Notes under the pieces: model-generated | Told to the model about the DNA's origin: nothing | Database searches by the model: none | What the model saw: only the letters and a program-made list of their open reading frames with translations | Shown: in pieces, positions 17,010 through 24,964 of the stretch | Layout: every line of letters begins with the position of its first letter | Numbering within the stretch: position 1 is the first letter of the stretch | Assembly: GCA_903894975.1 (NCBI GenBank) | Contig: CAITSE010000060.1 | Span: 1-32,007 of the forward strand | Origin: an uncultured Lentisphaerota bacterium | GTDB lineage: Bacteria; Verrucomicrobiota; Lentisphaeria; Oligosphaerales; CAITYL01 | Length of the DNA stretch: 32,007 nucleotides | Reading direction: 5' to 3' | Translations under genes and position numbers: made by a program

Positions 17010-17375
17010 ATGACAGAAGAACAATGGATCGCGGTTTTCGGAAATGAGATCTGTTCCTTCTTTCCGAAGGAGGAATCGCATCCGGACCTGTTTGTCCGTG
17101 GCACGTTCGAAAATGTGATTGTCGGCATCAAGCACGGCGACAGGATCGCGATCAAAATTGCGATCGCACTCTTTCAACAGGACGGCAAAATGTCTTTCGG
17201 GAAGCCGATAAAATGTGGCATCGCCAAAGCCTTGCGGGAAAAGAAAAATCTGCTTGACGCTTCCCAACTGGAAGTCATTGAACAGCTTATCCAAAAGCTG
17301 CAAGCCCTGACGTACCCGCCCGCGGAACTCAAGCACATCCGGCGGATACTGGAAGCTGAGCCTGCTGAATTGTAG
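17010..17375 (+). CDS. Hypothetical protein, AT-richer orphan
   Basis: A 121-residue protein I do not recognise. It has no signal peptide or transmembrane helix. The first half is of mixed beta/alpha composition (GTFENVIVGIKHGDRIAIKI), the second half charged and helical (ALREKKNLLDASQLEVIEQL). Its base composition is clearly lower in G+C than every neighbour, and codon use looks foreign. It sits alone between two inverted copies of the multi-hairpin element and other repeats. ATG 17010 lacks a ribosome-binding site; TATAGT at 16975-16980 could be a -10 box, without a matching -35. It is probably horizontally acquired; whether it is expressed is unknown. Confidence 0.55.
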   Translation: MTEEQWIAVFGNEICSFFPKEESHPDLFVRGTFENVIVGIKHGDRIAIKIAIALFQQDGKMSFGKPIKCGIAKALREKKNLLDASQLEVIEQLIQKLQALTYPPAELKHIRRILEAEPAEL

Positions 17376-17523
17376 CGAGATCGGGCCGAGGGCGGACCTT
17401 CCATTGCCCTTTCAGGGCGTTCTGGATGAGGCGGGAATTTTCCCAGGGCGTTGCCCTGGGCTTTCCTCCGCTGCCCCGTTGGGGCGTCGATCATGAGACC
17501 CGACCGAAGTTGACGCGCATGCC
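17376..17523. repeat. Short-loop GC hairpin cluster
   Basis: Three hairpins with 3-nt loops: GCCCT-TTC-AGGGC (17406-17418), CCCAGGGC-GTT-GCCCTGGG (17442-17460) and GCCCC-GTT-GGGGC (17473-17485). They are followed by AAGTTGACGCGCATGCC (17507-17523), which also occurs at 10-26 next to similar hairpins. The shared hairpin-plus-tag layout marks one repeat family at both places. Confidence 0.7.
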
Positions 17524-17564
17524 TGACGAGGGTTTCCGACTCATTTCCGTTTTTGGAACAGTCA

Positions 17565-17716
17565 GGCGCGGCGAAATCCGCTGGCGCAGAAAGCGTTGAC
17601 GAGATGACAAAACGTCATCCGCCAGCGCATTTCGCTGCGCCATGCAGTTCAAAAGGAAACGGGTCGAAGACCCTCGCCGGGGGGGCTCGGGGGGCGGGCG
17701 AACTCCGCCCCCCGAC
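17565..17716 (-). repeat. Multi-hairpin 3' element, copy B (after fucI)
   Basis: The reverse complement of this stretch reproduces the element at 16605-16749 stem by stem. It begins 6 nt after the fucI stop (on the minus strand) with GTCGGGGGGCGG and ends with the long GCGAAATGCGCTGGCGG stem. This copy keeps an inner hairpin GATGAC-GTTTT-GTCATC that is decayed in copy A. Both copies have the same orientation relative to the gene they follow. Confidence 0.8.
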
Positions 17717-17722
17717 TCTTTG

Positions 17723-19579
17723 TCAGGCGTAGAGCGGGCCGAGGGCGGCGCAGGCGCGGAAGTCGTCGCCGCCGAAGCGGTCCCACATGGTCGGGCGGAA
17801 GATCTTGTCCGCGGCGACGTTGTGCAGGTCCACGGGGATGCGGAGCATAGCGTTGAGGGTGATCAGGTCGGCGCCGATGAGGCCGAAGCTGTTGGCGTCG
17901 TGGTTGGGGCCGATCTTGGACATGTACTCGAAGGAGGTCATGCCATAGGGCGTCCAATAGGTTTCCGGCCAGGTCTTGTCCGTCACCTGGCTGATATGAT
18001 CGGCGACCTTGGCCGGGAGTTCCACGGTTTCGCCTTCGACCACGGAACAGGTCAGCAGGTCGCCAATGGCATTGTAGCGATAGGCGGTCATGGGGATGCC
18101 GCCGGGGGTGCGGTAATGGCTGGAAAGCCCGTCGCCGCGGAAATATTCGAGCACGGCCGCCATGTAGGTGGTGTTCTTGACGGCTTCGGCCATCAGTTTG
18201 GCCTGGAGCTTCTGGTCGGCGCGGATGGCGTCCCAGGCGGCCTGCACGCTCATGGTCTTGCCGCCCTTGACCAGTTGGCGCGGGTCGACGGCGTAGTCCA
18301 GGGCGCCGGCGCCGGAATTGCGCTTGTCGATGATGCCGCGCGGGGCGATCTTGGAGACATCGACGCCGGTGGCCGTCTTGATGCTGGCCGGGGTCCAGTT
18401 GGTGCGGATGTCGGCGAAGAGTTGGGGCATGCCGGTGAGCAGCGTGGCGACGAGCATGCCGATGCCGTTCTTGGCGTCATTCTCGGTGGCGACCGTGAAC
18501 GGTGCGCGGAACCCGTTCCAGTCGAACGAACTGCAAAGCACGGACTCGGTGACGTCGAAGTTCGGGAAGAGATCCGTCCACTGCCGCTGCCCCTGAGTGC
18601 CGGCGGCGATGGCGTTGGCGCCCTGGGCGTATTCGACGTCGGCCTTGAATCCCTGCTTTTTGCCGACGGCCGGGTCGGCCAGGCGCGGGTTGCCGATCAT
18701 CAGGTCGCGGACGATCAGGGTCATCTTGCAGCAGTCGCGGAGCAGGGCGTCGGGGCTCTGTGGGCGCTTGCCTTTGCCGAAGTCGAGCTTGAAGGTTTTC
18801 ATGAACGCGACGGCCTTTTCCAACTCCTCGTGATCATAGAGCCCGGCGTCCATGCGCCCCTTGACGGCGCACATGTCCACGGAGACCGTGCCCATGCCCA
18901 GGTACTGCTGCATCTGGTTGCGGCGCACGTCGGAGCCGATGATGCCCATCGAGACGCCGCCGACGCTGAGGTAGTTCTTGCCGCGCATCTCGGCTACGGC
19001 CGCGGCGCAACGGGCGAAAGAGAGCAGGCGCCCGGCGACATGGGGGGTGAGCGGGTCGTTCTCGTTTTCCAGGTCGGGAGAGTAGACGCAGAAGATCGGG
19101 CGTTTCTTTTCGTCCATGGCGGCGGTGAAGGCCTTGAGCCAGACGGCGCCGGGGCGGTCGGTGCCGTTCAGGCCGTAAGCGCACTGCTGCCATTCGCTGC
19201 TGCCGATGCCCAGGCTGGCGCCCATGAGTTCGTCGGAATAGGCCCAGGAGCGGCTGACCCAGATGTTGGCGCTGACGCCCTGTTCGGTGTAGTACTGCTG
19301 GGCCAGCGCCGCGGTGCGGGCGCCGTAGACGATTTCCGGGGCGACCACGACGCGCACCGGCGTGCCGTCCGGCAGCCGCACGTTCTCCGTGAGCAGGCGG
19401 TAGACGTTCTCGACCATTTTCCAGGTGCCGGCGACATTGCCTTCGTAGGCGCCAGTGCGGCCGTCGGCCACGGGGGTGATGGCAATGGTCGGCACCTGGC
19501 CGGCCAGGGCGCGCGGCCCTGGCGTGAAGGTGCGGACAAACGTCGACAGCTTTCGGAAGTCGGGGCGGGGGGCGGACAT
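17723..19579 (-). CDS. fucI: L-fucose isomerase
   Basis: Mn2+-dependent ketol isomerase converting L-fucose to L-fuculose (many also act on D-arabinose), the first step of cytoplasmic fucose use. At 618 residues it is slightly longer than the E. coli enzyme (591), mainly through an N-terminal extension. Metal and catalytic residues are conserved: E366 (VATEND), D390 (LFADIRTNW) and H560 (IGPNHDANSFG). Other strings match the family: GLNGTDRPGAVWL, YLSVGGVSMGI, GTQGQRQWTD and SSFDWNG. The SD AGGAGA lies 8 nt before ATG 19579 and is part of a repeat (19588-19664). No fuculokinase, aldolase or fucose permease lies nearby, so the pathway is dispersed. Confidence 0.95.
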   Translation of the reverse strand: MSAPRPDFRKLSTFVRTFTPGPRALAGQVPTIAITPVADGRTGAYEGNVAGTWKMVENVYRLLTENVRLPDGTPVRVVVAPEIVYGARTAALAQQYYTEQGVSANIWVSRSWAYSDELMGASLGIGSSEWQQCAYGLNGTDRPGAVWLKAFTAAMDEKKRPIFCVYSPDLENENDPLTPHVAGRLLSFARCAAAVAEMRGKNYLSVGGVSMGIIGSDVRRNQMQQYLGMGTVSVDMCAVKGRMDAGLYDHEELEKAVAFMKTFKLDFGKGKRPQSPDALLRDCCKMTLIVRDLMIGNPRLADPAVGKKQGFKADVEYAQGANAIAAGTQGQRQWTDLFPNFDVTESVLCSSFDWNGFRAPFTVATENDAKNGIGMLVATLLTGMPQLFADIRTNWTPASIKTATGVDVSKIAPRGIIDKRNSGAGALDYAVDPRQLVKGGKTMSVQAAWDAIRADQKLQAKLMAEAVKNTTYMAAVLEYFRGDGLSSHYRTPGGIPMTAYRYNAIGDLLTCSVVEGETVELPAKVADHISQVTDKTWPETYWTPYGMTSFEYMSKIGPNHDANSFGLIGADLITLNAMLRIPVDLHNVAADKIFRPTMWDRFGGDDFRACAALGPLYA

Positions 19580-19587
19580 GACGGGAT

Positions 19588-19664
19588 TCTCCTAGCCCGG
19601 CCAAGCCGGAACCACGGTTGTGGTGCTATGCAGGCTTTGCGGCCGGCTTGCCCGGGCTACTGTT
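19588..19664. repeat. TAGCCCGGCCAAGCCGG repeat, copy 1
   Basis: Begins TCTCCTAGCCCGGCCAAGCC, has a central GTGCTATGC segment and ends TTGCCCGGGCTACTGTTT. The ends are mutually complementary (TAGCCCGG versus CCGGGCTA). On the minus strand its end supplies the AGGAGA ribosome-binding site of fucI. Copies occur at 21205-21282 and, inverted, at 21398-21467. The rest of this gap, 19665-19813, shows no other feature I can support. Confidence 0.8.
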
Positions 19665-19813
19665 TGGAACTTGCTTACGGGGAAATCATGATCGGGAAAC
19701 AAGGAGTTTCACTCAGGCAGGCTCTCGTGGATTGTGGCTTGTTTCCCGTCCGTCGCCGGTGCGGATGGCGAAAATCAGTCTCAAATGTCTATACATTAAC
19801 AAATCGCCCCATA

Positions 19814-21199
19814 TCATACCGCCGCGGAACCGGTTTTGCCATCGTCGTGGTGCGATTCTGTTGCGTCCGGACGCCATTCGATGCCGAATACGGCATAGAC
19901 CAAAACCATGGTGAAGCAGACCAGGCAGAAGGAAAACTTGTAGTTCTTGTCGGCGACGCCGGTATTGGCCAGGGCGAGGAAGAAGACGAACAGCAGCAAT
20001 TTCATCATGTTCGGGAGGGAGGGCCAGATGCGCTGGCCGAAATGGCGGTAGCGGATGTTGGAGATCATGAGGAAGGAGGCGACCAGGATCAGGGCCAGGC
20101 CAAGCGCCTTCCATTCGTCGAAAAGCATGGCGGCGGAACCGGCGAGGACGGCGCCGGCAGGGGAGGGGAAGCCCTGGAAGATGCCGGGGCCGACCTTGAT
20201 GGTGGGCATGAGGAAGCGGATGAGCCGGTAAATGACACAGATGACATAGAGCACGGCCACGCCCCAGCCGACGGGGGAGATGGCGTTCCAGTCCAGGGGT
20301 TTGCCGGTGTCGGTGAAGCCGCCGCCGAGTTCGCTGAGGATGACAAAGCCGATGGCGAGGCCGAAACTGGTGCCGTCGGCGATGTCGTCGAAGGCGGCGC
20401 CGTAGCGGGTGGAGCCGAATTTGCGGGCCAGGCGGCCGTCGAACAGGTCGAAGAACTGGCCGAGGAAGACGAGCACGAACGCGCGCACCGGATGGCCGGC
20501 GACGACCTGCCAGATGGCGCCGATGCCGCAGAGGAAGTTGGCCATGGTCAGGGAGTTGGCGTACCAGATGTCGGGGATGACCTTGCAGTAGAGCGAGAGG
20601 AAGGCGAGCACGGTGCAGGAAAGCGTGAGCACATAGAGGATCTCCGGCCGGATGAAATCGAGCAGGACCATGCCGTGGAGGGCGGCCAGGGCGAGCAGGA
20701 TGGTGATGAACGCGGTCTTGGCCTTGCCGAAGGAGTTGGCGGCCTTTTTCTTCGCAAACAGGCGCGACGCCTGGCCGGCGGTGTCCAGCAGCAGCAGCAG
20801 GATGATCCAGGCGGCGGAGAGTTCGCCGCGGGCGACAAAATAGATCAGGGGCGGGAAATACATGCACTTGTCGCTGAACGGATCCAGCCATTTTCCGCTC
20901 TCGGTTTCCAGGCCGCAGGCGCGGGCGATGGTGCCGTCGGTGAGGTCGGTGATCATCCAAGCGGCGAACCAGAGCAGGGCCGTGGCCTGAAAACCCTGGC
21001 CCCAGATCAGGACGCTGACGATACCCATGGGCATGCGGATGAAGGAAATGGTGTTCGGGTGGAGGAGCCGATGGTTCCGGATCCAGTCGCACCCGCGGCG
21101 GGAGCGGGTGGCCAGAAGAATGGCGGCGCGCTCGAAGAGCAGCATGCTGAACACCGCGGCCATCAGCAGGATCAGCTTGACATGAACCGGGTCGCCCAC
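19814..21199 (-). CDS. Tandem CDP-alcohol phosphatidyltransferase (two-domain membrane enzyme)
   Basis: A 461-residue polytopic membrane protein made of two CDP-alcohol phosphatidyltransferase domains, each normally a separate enzyme. The first (about 45-205) begins PNTISFIRMPMG and has a full motif D85-x2-D88-G-x2-A-R-x8-G102-x3-D106-x3-D110. The second (about 215-430) resembles PssA (NFLCGIGAIW; DLFDGRLARKF; DDIADGTSFG) with D251, D254, D271 and D275, but only seven residues between AR and G267 instead of the usual eight. Such enzymes transfer a phosphatidyl group from CDP-diacylglycerol to an alcohol such as serine or glycerol phosphate. The GTG start at 21199 has AGGAGA 5 nt upstream, supplied by a repeat. 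Which head groups are made is not decidable here. Confidence 0.88.
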   Translation of the reverse strand: MGDPVHVKLILLMAAVFSMLLFERAAILLATRSRRGCDWIRNHRLLHPNTISFIRMPMGIVSVLIWGQGFQATALLWFAAWMITDLTDGTIARACGLETESGKWLDPFSDKCMYFPPLIYFVARGELSAAWIILLLLLDTAGQASRLFAKKKAANSFGKAKTAFITILLALAALHGMVLLDFIRPEILYVLTLSCTVLAFLSLYCKVIPDIWYANSLTMANFLCGIGAIWQVVAGHPVRAFVLVFLGQFFDLFDGRLARKFGSTRYGAAFDDIADGTSFGLAIGFVILSELGGGFTDTGKPLDWNAISPVGWGVAVLYVICVIYRLIRFLMPTIKVGPGIFQGFPSPAGAVLAGSAAMLFDEWKALGLALILVASFLMISNIRYRHFGQRIWPSLPNMMKLLLFVFFLALANTGVADKNYKFSFCLVCFTMVLVYAVFGIEWRPDATESHHDDGKTGSAAV

Positions 21200-21204
21200 C
21201 GCAG

Positions 21205-21282
21205 TCTCCTAGCCCGGCCAAGCCGGAACCGACTTTTTTGTGCTATGCGATCAATCCGGCCGTCTTGCCCGGGCTACTGTTT
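21205..21282. repeat. TAGCCCGGCCAAGCCGG repeat, copy 2
   Basis: Same outline as copy 1: TCTCCTAGCCCGGCCAAGCC, GTGCTATGC and TTGCCCGGGCTACTGTTT are identical. Its end supplies the AGGAGA of the downstream minus-strand gene starting at 21199. It pairs with inverted copy 3, 115 bp away. Confidence 0.8.
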
Positions 21283-21397
21283 TGTACGGGTTGCGGTGTG
21301 AACCGGCTGAATGTAATCCCGGCCCCCGGAAGCTCAATCCCGGCAGGATCCGGTCTGACCGGTTCCGGTAAAAATTCACCCGTGAACCGGCACAAGC

Positions 21398-21467
21398 AGT
21401 AGCCCGGGAAAGCCGCCGCAACGTTTGCTTGGCACCACACACTTGGTTCCGGCTTGGCCGGGCTAGG
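21398..21467. repeat. TAGCCCGGCCAAGCCGG repeat, copy 3 (inverted)
   Basis: Reads AGTAGCCCGGG on the left and CCGGCTTGGCCGGGCTAGG on the right, the reverse complement of copies 1 and 2. The centre is more diverged. It abuts the terminator hairpin at 21471-21510. The intervening 21283-21397 shows nothing I can name. Confidence 0.75.
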
Positions 21468-21470
21468 CAC

Positions 21471-21510
21471 AAAAAACCTTGAACGATGCGGGTTGCTCAT
21501 CGTTCAAGGT
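21471..21510 (-). terminator. Minus-strand intrinsic terminator
   Basis: On the minus strand a 12-bp perfect stem CCTTGAACGATG/CATCGTTCAAGG (21477-21488 and 21498-21509, 9-nt loop) is followed directly by T6 (complement of 21471-21476). No protein gene on that strand lies upstream within the gap, so it must end a non-coding transcript or act as an attenuator in a long leader of the gene starting at 21199. Confidence 0.65.
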
Positions 21511-21621
21511 CTCCCACCCCGGGCCGCCTTTCACCATTGCCCCCAGAGCCCTTTCGGTCGCTCCGGTTAAAGAGAGTCCGAAACCCATCCATAAGAAAAG
21601 ACCATAGACGGTGGAGACCTT
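21508..21621 (-). ncRNA. Candidate structured RNA upstream of the terminator
   Basis: On the minus strand GGTCTCCACC (complement of 21610-21619) pairs with GGTGGGAGACC (complement of 21508-21518), enclosing about 90 nt. The enclosed part contains a TTTCGG/CCGAAA stem and further G-rich segments. The 3' strand of the closing stem overlaps the first bases of the terminator hairpin (21508-21510), so the two pairings compete at their edge, as in attenuators. I do not recognise a known riboswitch, 6S, SRP, tmRNA or RNase P consensus. The call rests on structure and the adjoining terminator only. Confidence 0.35.
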
Positions 21622-21769
21622 TCTGCCATAGTTCAAATACACTATGGCGGCAGAAGGTCTGTGGTCTGTAGGTCTGTGGCTTGTGGTGAAGAGGAGGGCA
21701 GAATCGCAATTTTTCGTTTACATCCACGCTTTCCTACAGACTCACAGGCCTACAGACCACAGACCTTTT
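21621..21769. repeat. Hairpin plus inverted pair of GGTCTGTGG words
   Basis: A stem TTCTGCCATAGT (21621-21632) pairs with ACTATGGCGGCAGAA (21641-21655) with a 3-nt bulge. Next, AGGTCTGTGGTCTGTAGG words (21655-21687) are mirrored by CCTACAGACCACAGACCT (about 21750-21767), with about 45-60 bp between. A third relative of these words lies at 3987-4018. The block precedes mreB by about 100 bp. Confidence 0.7.
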
Positions 21770-21804
21770 GTAACTGAGACAGTTCCCTGTCTTGGGAAGC
21801 GCGC

Positions 21805-21832
21805 TTTTCATCTGCGCGAGATGTGTTATGGT
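21805..21832 (+). promoter_or_regulatory. Possible mreB promoter
   Basis: TGTTATGGT (21824-21832) is an extended -10 element (TG-n-TATGGT). TTTTCA (21805-21810) lies 16 bp before the hexamer as a weak -35. The spacing to the mreB GTG is about 43 bp. The match is modest. Confidence 0.3.
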
Positions 21833-21869
21833 TCCAAAGACCGTTTTTGAAGGCGCGAGCGGGAGATGA

Positions 21870-22928
<1,059 letters not shown>

Positions 22929-22984
22929 GACCGCCCGCCCGGCGCTGCGGCGTCCGGGCAGGCCAGCGACACGGAGACCCTCCC

Positions 22985-24964
22985 TTGGCTAAGAGTCTCG
23001 GAACTCTGGGCGACTTGTTTCCAGACAAGCCCCTGACCTGCTGCGTTCACGGCTGCACGTCCATGCTCTCCCCGGCCGAGGCCGCCGCCACGGACGGCCG
23101 GCCGCGCGGCATGTGCAACCGTTGTTTTGCACTCTACGGCGACATGGCCGACCGCGATGTGCCCTGCACGTCCTCCGGCTGTTCCGGCACCTGGAAATGG
23201 CCGCGCCACCAGCAGATCGAGGCCCGCGCCCAGGGGAGTCTCCAGCCCCCGGCCAATCTTTGCGAGGGTTGCCGCACCCGCCGCCGTGAACTCGCGGACC
23301 GCCCGGTCCCCTGCCGCGTCAAGGGCTGCAAGGGCGCCTGGATCTGGCCGCGCGAGGAACAATGGAAAGCCGGCGATGCCGAGCCGCCGCCGCGTTTCTG
23401 CCAGGACTGCTTCCACCGCTTCCAGTCTCTCCAGGATCAGTCGCTGCCCTGCCGTATCAAAGGCTGCGCCCACACCTGGGTTTGGCCGCGCTTCCAGCAA
23501 CTTGAATACCTGGCCGCGGGCAAGTCTTTGGAAGACCCGCCCCGCCGCCTCTGCCGCGCCTGTGCCGAAAAGCTCACCGCCCTGCACCCGGTCGATGTTT
23601 CCTGCCGCGTCAAAGGCTGCAAGGGGCAATGGTCTTATTCCCCCTTCGCCCAGCTCGAACAGTTGCTGGCCGCCAATCCCGCCGAACCGCCCCAGGGACG
23701 CATGTGCCAGGATTGCTTCAAGTTTTTCCAGGAAGCCCCGGACAAGCCCGTCCCCTGCCGCCACAAGGGCTGTCCCAATAGTTGGAGCTACAACCGGGTC
23801 ATGCAGCTTCATGACCGCGCCGCGGGCCGCACCCAGCCGCCGCCGCGCCTCTGTGATCCCTGCTCCGACAAAATCCGCCACACCCAGCCCAAGCCCGTCC
23901 CCTGTGCGGAAAAAGGCTGCCCCGGCACTTGGACCTACAGCCCCGCCGACCAGGTCCGTGACACCGCGGCTGGCAAACCCGTGCCCGCCCCGCGCCGCTG
24001 CGCCGACTGCGAAAAGTTCCTCACCGAGCATCCCGCCGTCCCCGTGCACTGCGACAAGTGCGACAAGGAATTCCATTGGACCGCCGCTGAGCAGCTCCTG
24101 GCCAAGCTCGGCGGCTCCGCCGCCCCCTCCACCTGTGCCGACTGCGGCGGCATCCGGCTCGGAGAGATTCATGCCGCTTCCGTCCCGCACATCGAGCGGC
24201 CGGACCATCTCATCATCCGCATTCCCGGCAGCGGCCGCTGGAACGAAGACCCCGTCATCGCCCAGCGCCCGGCCCACATTACCAAGGACACGGTCAAGGC
24301 CGCGGAACAGGCCCAAGTCCGTATCGTCGCCCTGGGTGACGATCTGACCTTCAGCTCGGAAAACCCGGCCGAGGCCTGGCCCGCGCTGCTGGAACAGAAA
24401 CTCAACGAACAGCTCGGCAGCATGGTCAAGACCATGGTGCTCAATGCCGGCATCCCCGGCTGCACCAGCGCCCAGGCCATCACCCGCCTGGAGCGCGATG
24501 TCATCCCGTTCGCCCCCAGCCTGGTCATTTTCTCTTTTGTCCTGGCCGACACCTGGCTGGAGACGGATCCCGAACGCACCCGCTGGCGTCCGCGGGTCGA
24601 GTCCGAGGCCGCCGCCGAATCCTTCGGCAAGCTGCTCCGCCGCCTGAAGGCCCTGCCCGACGTCCACCTGCTGTTCTGGACCGGTAATCCCATCCTCCCC
24701 CTGGATCTGGACAAGGCCAATCCCGACGCCGGTCTGGTAAAGTGGGCCGAGGCCCAGCAGGCTGCCTTCGACAAGGGGCTGGCCCACGCCCGCCACCAGT
24801 GCAGCGAGGCCGGTGTCCCGATCCTCGACACCCAGGTCCTTTTTGGCGTCAACGGCCAGAAGAGCACCCGCAAATGGATGTCCGACTGGTGCCGCCACAA
24901 CGCCGACGGCGCCCGCAACCTCGCCACCTGGATGGCCGAACTCATCCTCCACCGCGAGGAATGA
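22985..24964 (+). CDS. Eight Cys-rich (zinc-ribbon-like) repeats fused to a degenerate SGNH domain
   Basis: A 659-residue protein I cannot place in a named family. Residues about 16-395 hold eight tandem repeats of ~45-50 residues, each with C-x3/4-C, a W-x-W/Y core and C-x2-C, for example VPCRVKGCKGAWIWP then PPRFCQDC. The pairs suggest eight zinc-binding modules. The rest has SGNH/GDSL hydrolase layout (VRIVALGDDLTF, LNAGIPGCTSAQAI, then a C-terminal DWCRHNADGARN). The nucleophile Ser of GDS is D453, no block III GxND is seen, and the final D634/H638 are spaced by one extra residue, so hydrolase activity is doubtful. No signal peptide is visible. I chose TTG 22985 (GGAG upstream); GTG 22925, overlapping the mreB stop, is an alternative. 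It overlaps the next gene by ATGA. Confidence 0.8.
   Translation: MAKSLGTLGDLFPDKPLTCCVHGCTSMLSPAEAAATDGRPRGMCNRCFALYGDMADRDVPCTSSGCSGTWKWPRHQQIEARAQGSLQPPANLCEGCRTRRRELADRPVPCRVKGCKGAWIWPREEQWKAGDAEPPPRFCQDCFHRFQSLQDQSLPCRIKGCAHTWVWPRFQQLEYLAAGKSLEDPPRRLCRACAEKLTALHPVDVSCRVKGCKGQWSYSPFAQLEQLLAANPAEPPQGRMCQDCFKFFQEAPDKPVPCRHKGCPNSWSYNRVMQLHDRAAGRTQPPPRLCDPCSDKIRHTQPKPVPCAEKGCPGTWTYSPADQVRDTAAGKPVPAPRRCADCEKFLTEHPAVPVHCDKCDKEFHWTAAEQLLAKLGGSAAPSTCADCGGIRLGEIHAASVPHIERPDHLIIRIPGSGRWNEDPVIAQRPAHITKDTVKAAEQAQVRIVALGDDLTFSSENPAEAWPALLEQKLNEQLGSMVKTMVLNAGIPGCTSAQAITRLERDVIPFAPSLVIFSFVLADTWLETDPERTRWRPRVESEAAAESFGKLLRRLKALPDVHLLFWTGNPILPLDLDKANPDAGLVKWAEAQQAAFDKGLAHARHQCSEAGVPILDTQVLFGVNGQKSTRKWMSDWCRHNADGARNLATWMAELILHREE

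Noticed and set aside
16605-17716. Composite transposon or IS with ~150-bp terminal inverted repeats
   Set aside because: The enclosed gene is not a transposase, no target-site duplication is visible, and each arm is better explained by its fixed position after a stop codon.
17642-21301. A 1219-codon open frame on the plus strand
   Set aside because: It is antisense to fucI and the phosphatidyltransferase, both unmistakable by conserved motifs. The long frame follows from high G+C codon bias, and its translation is low-complexity G/E/V/A.
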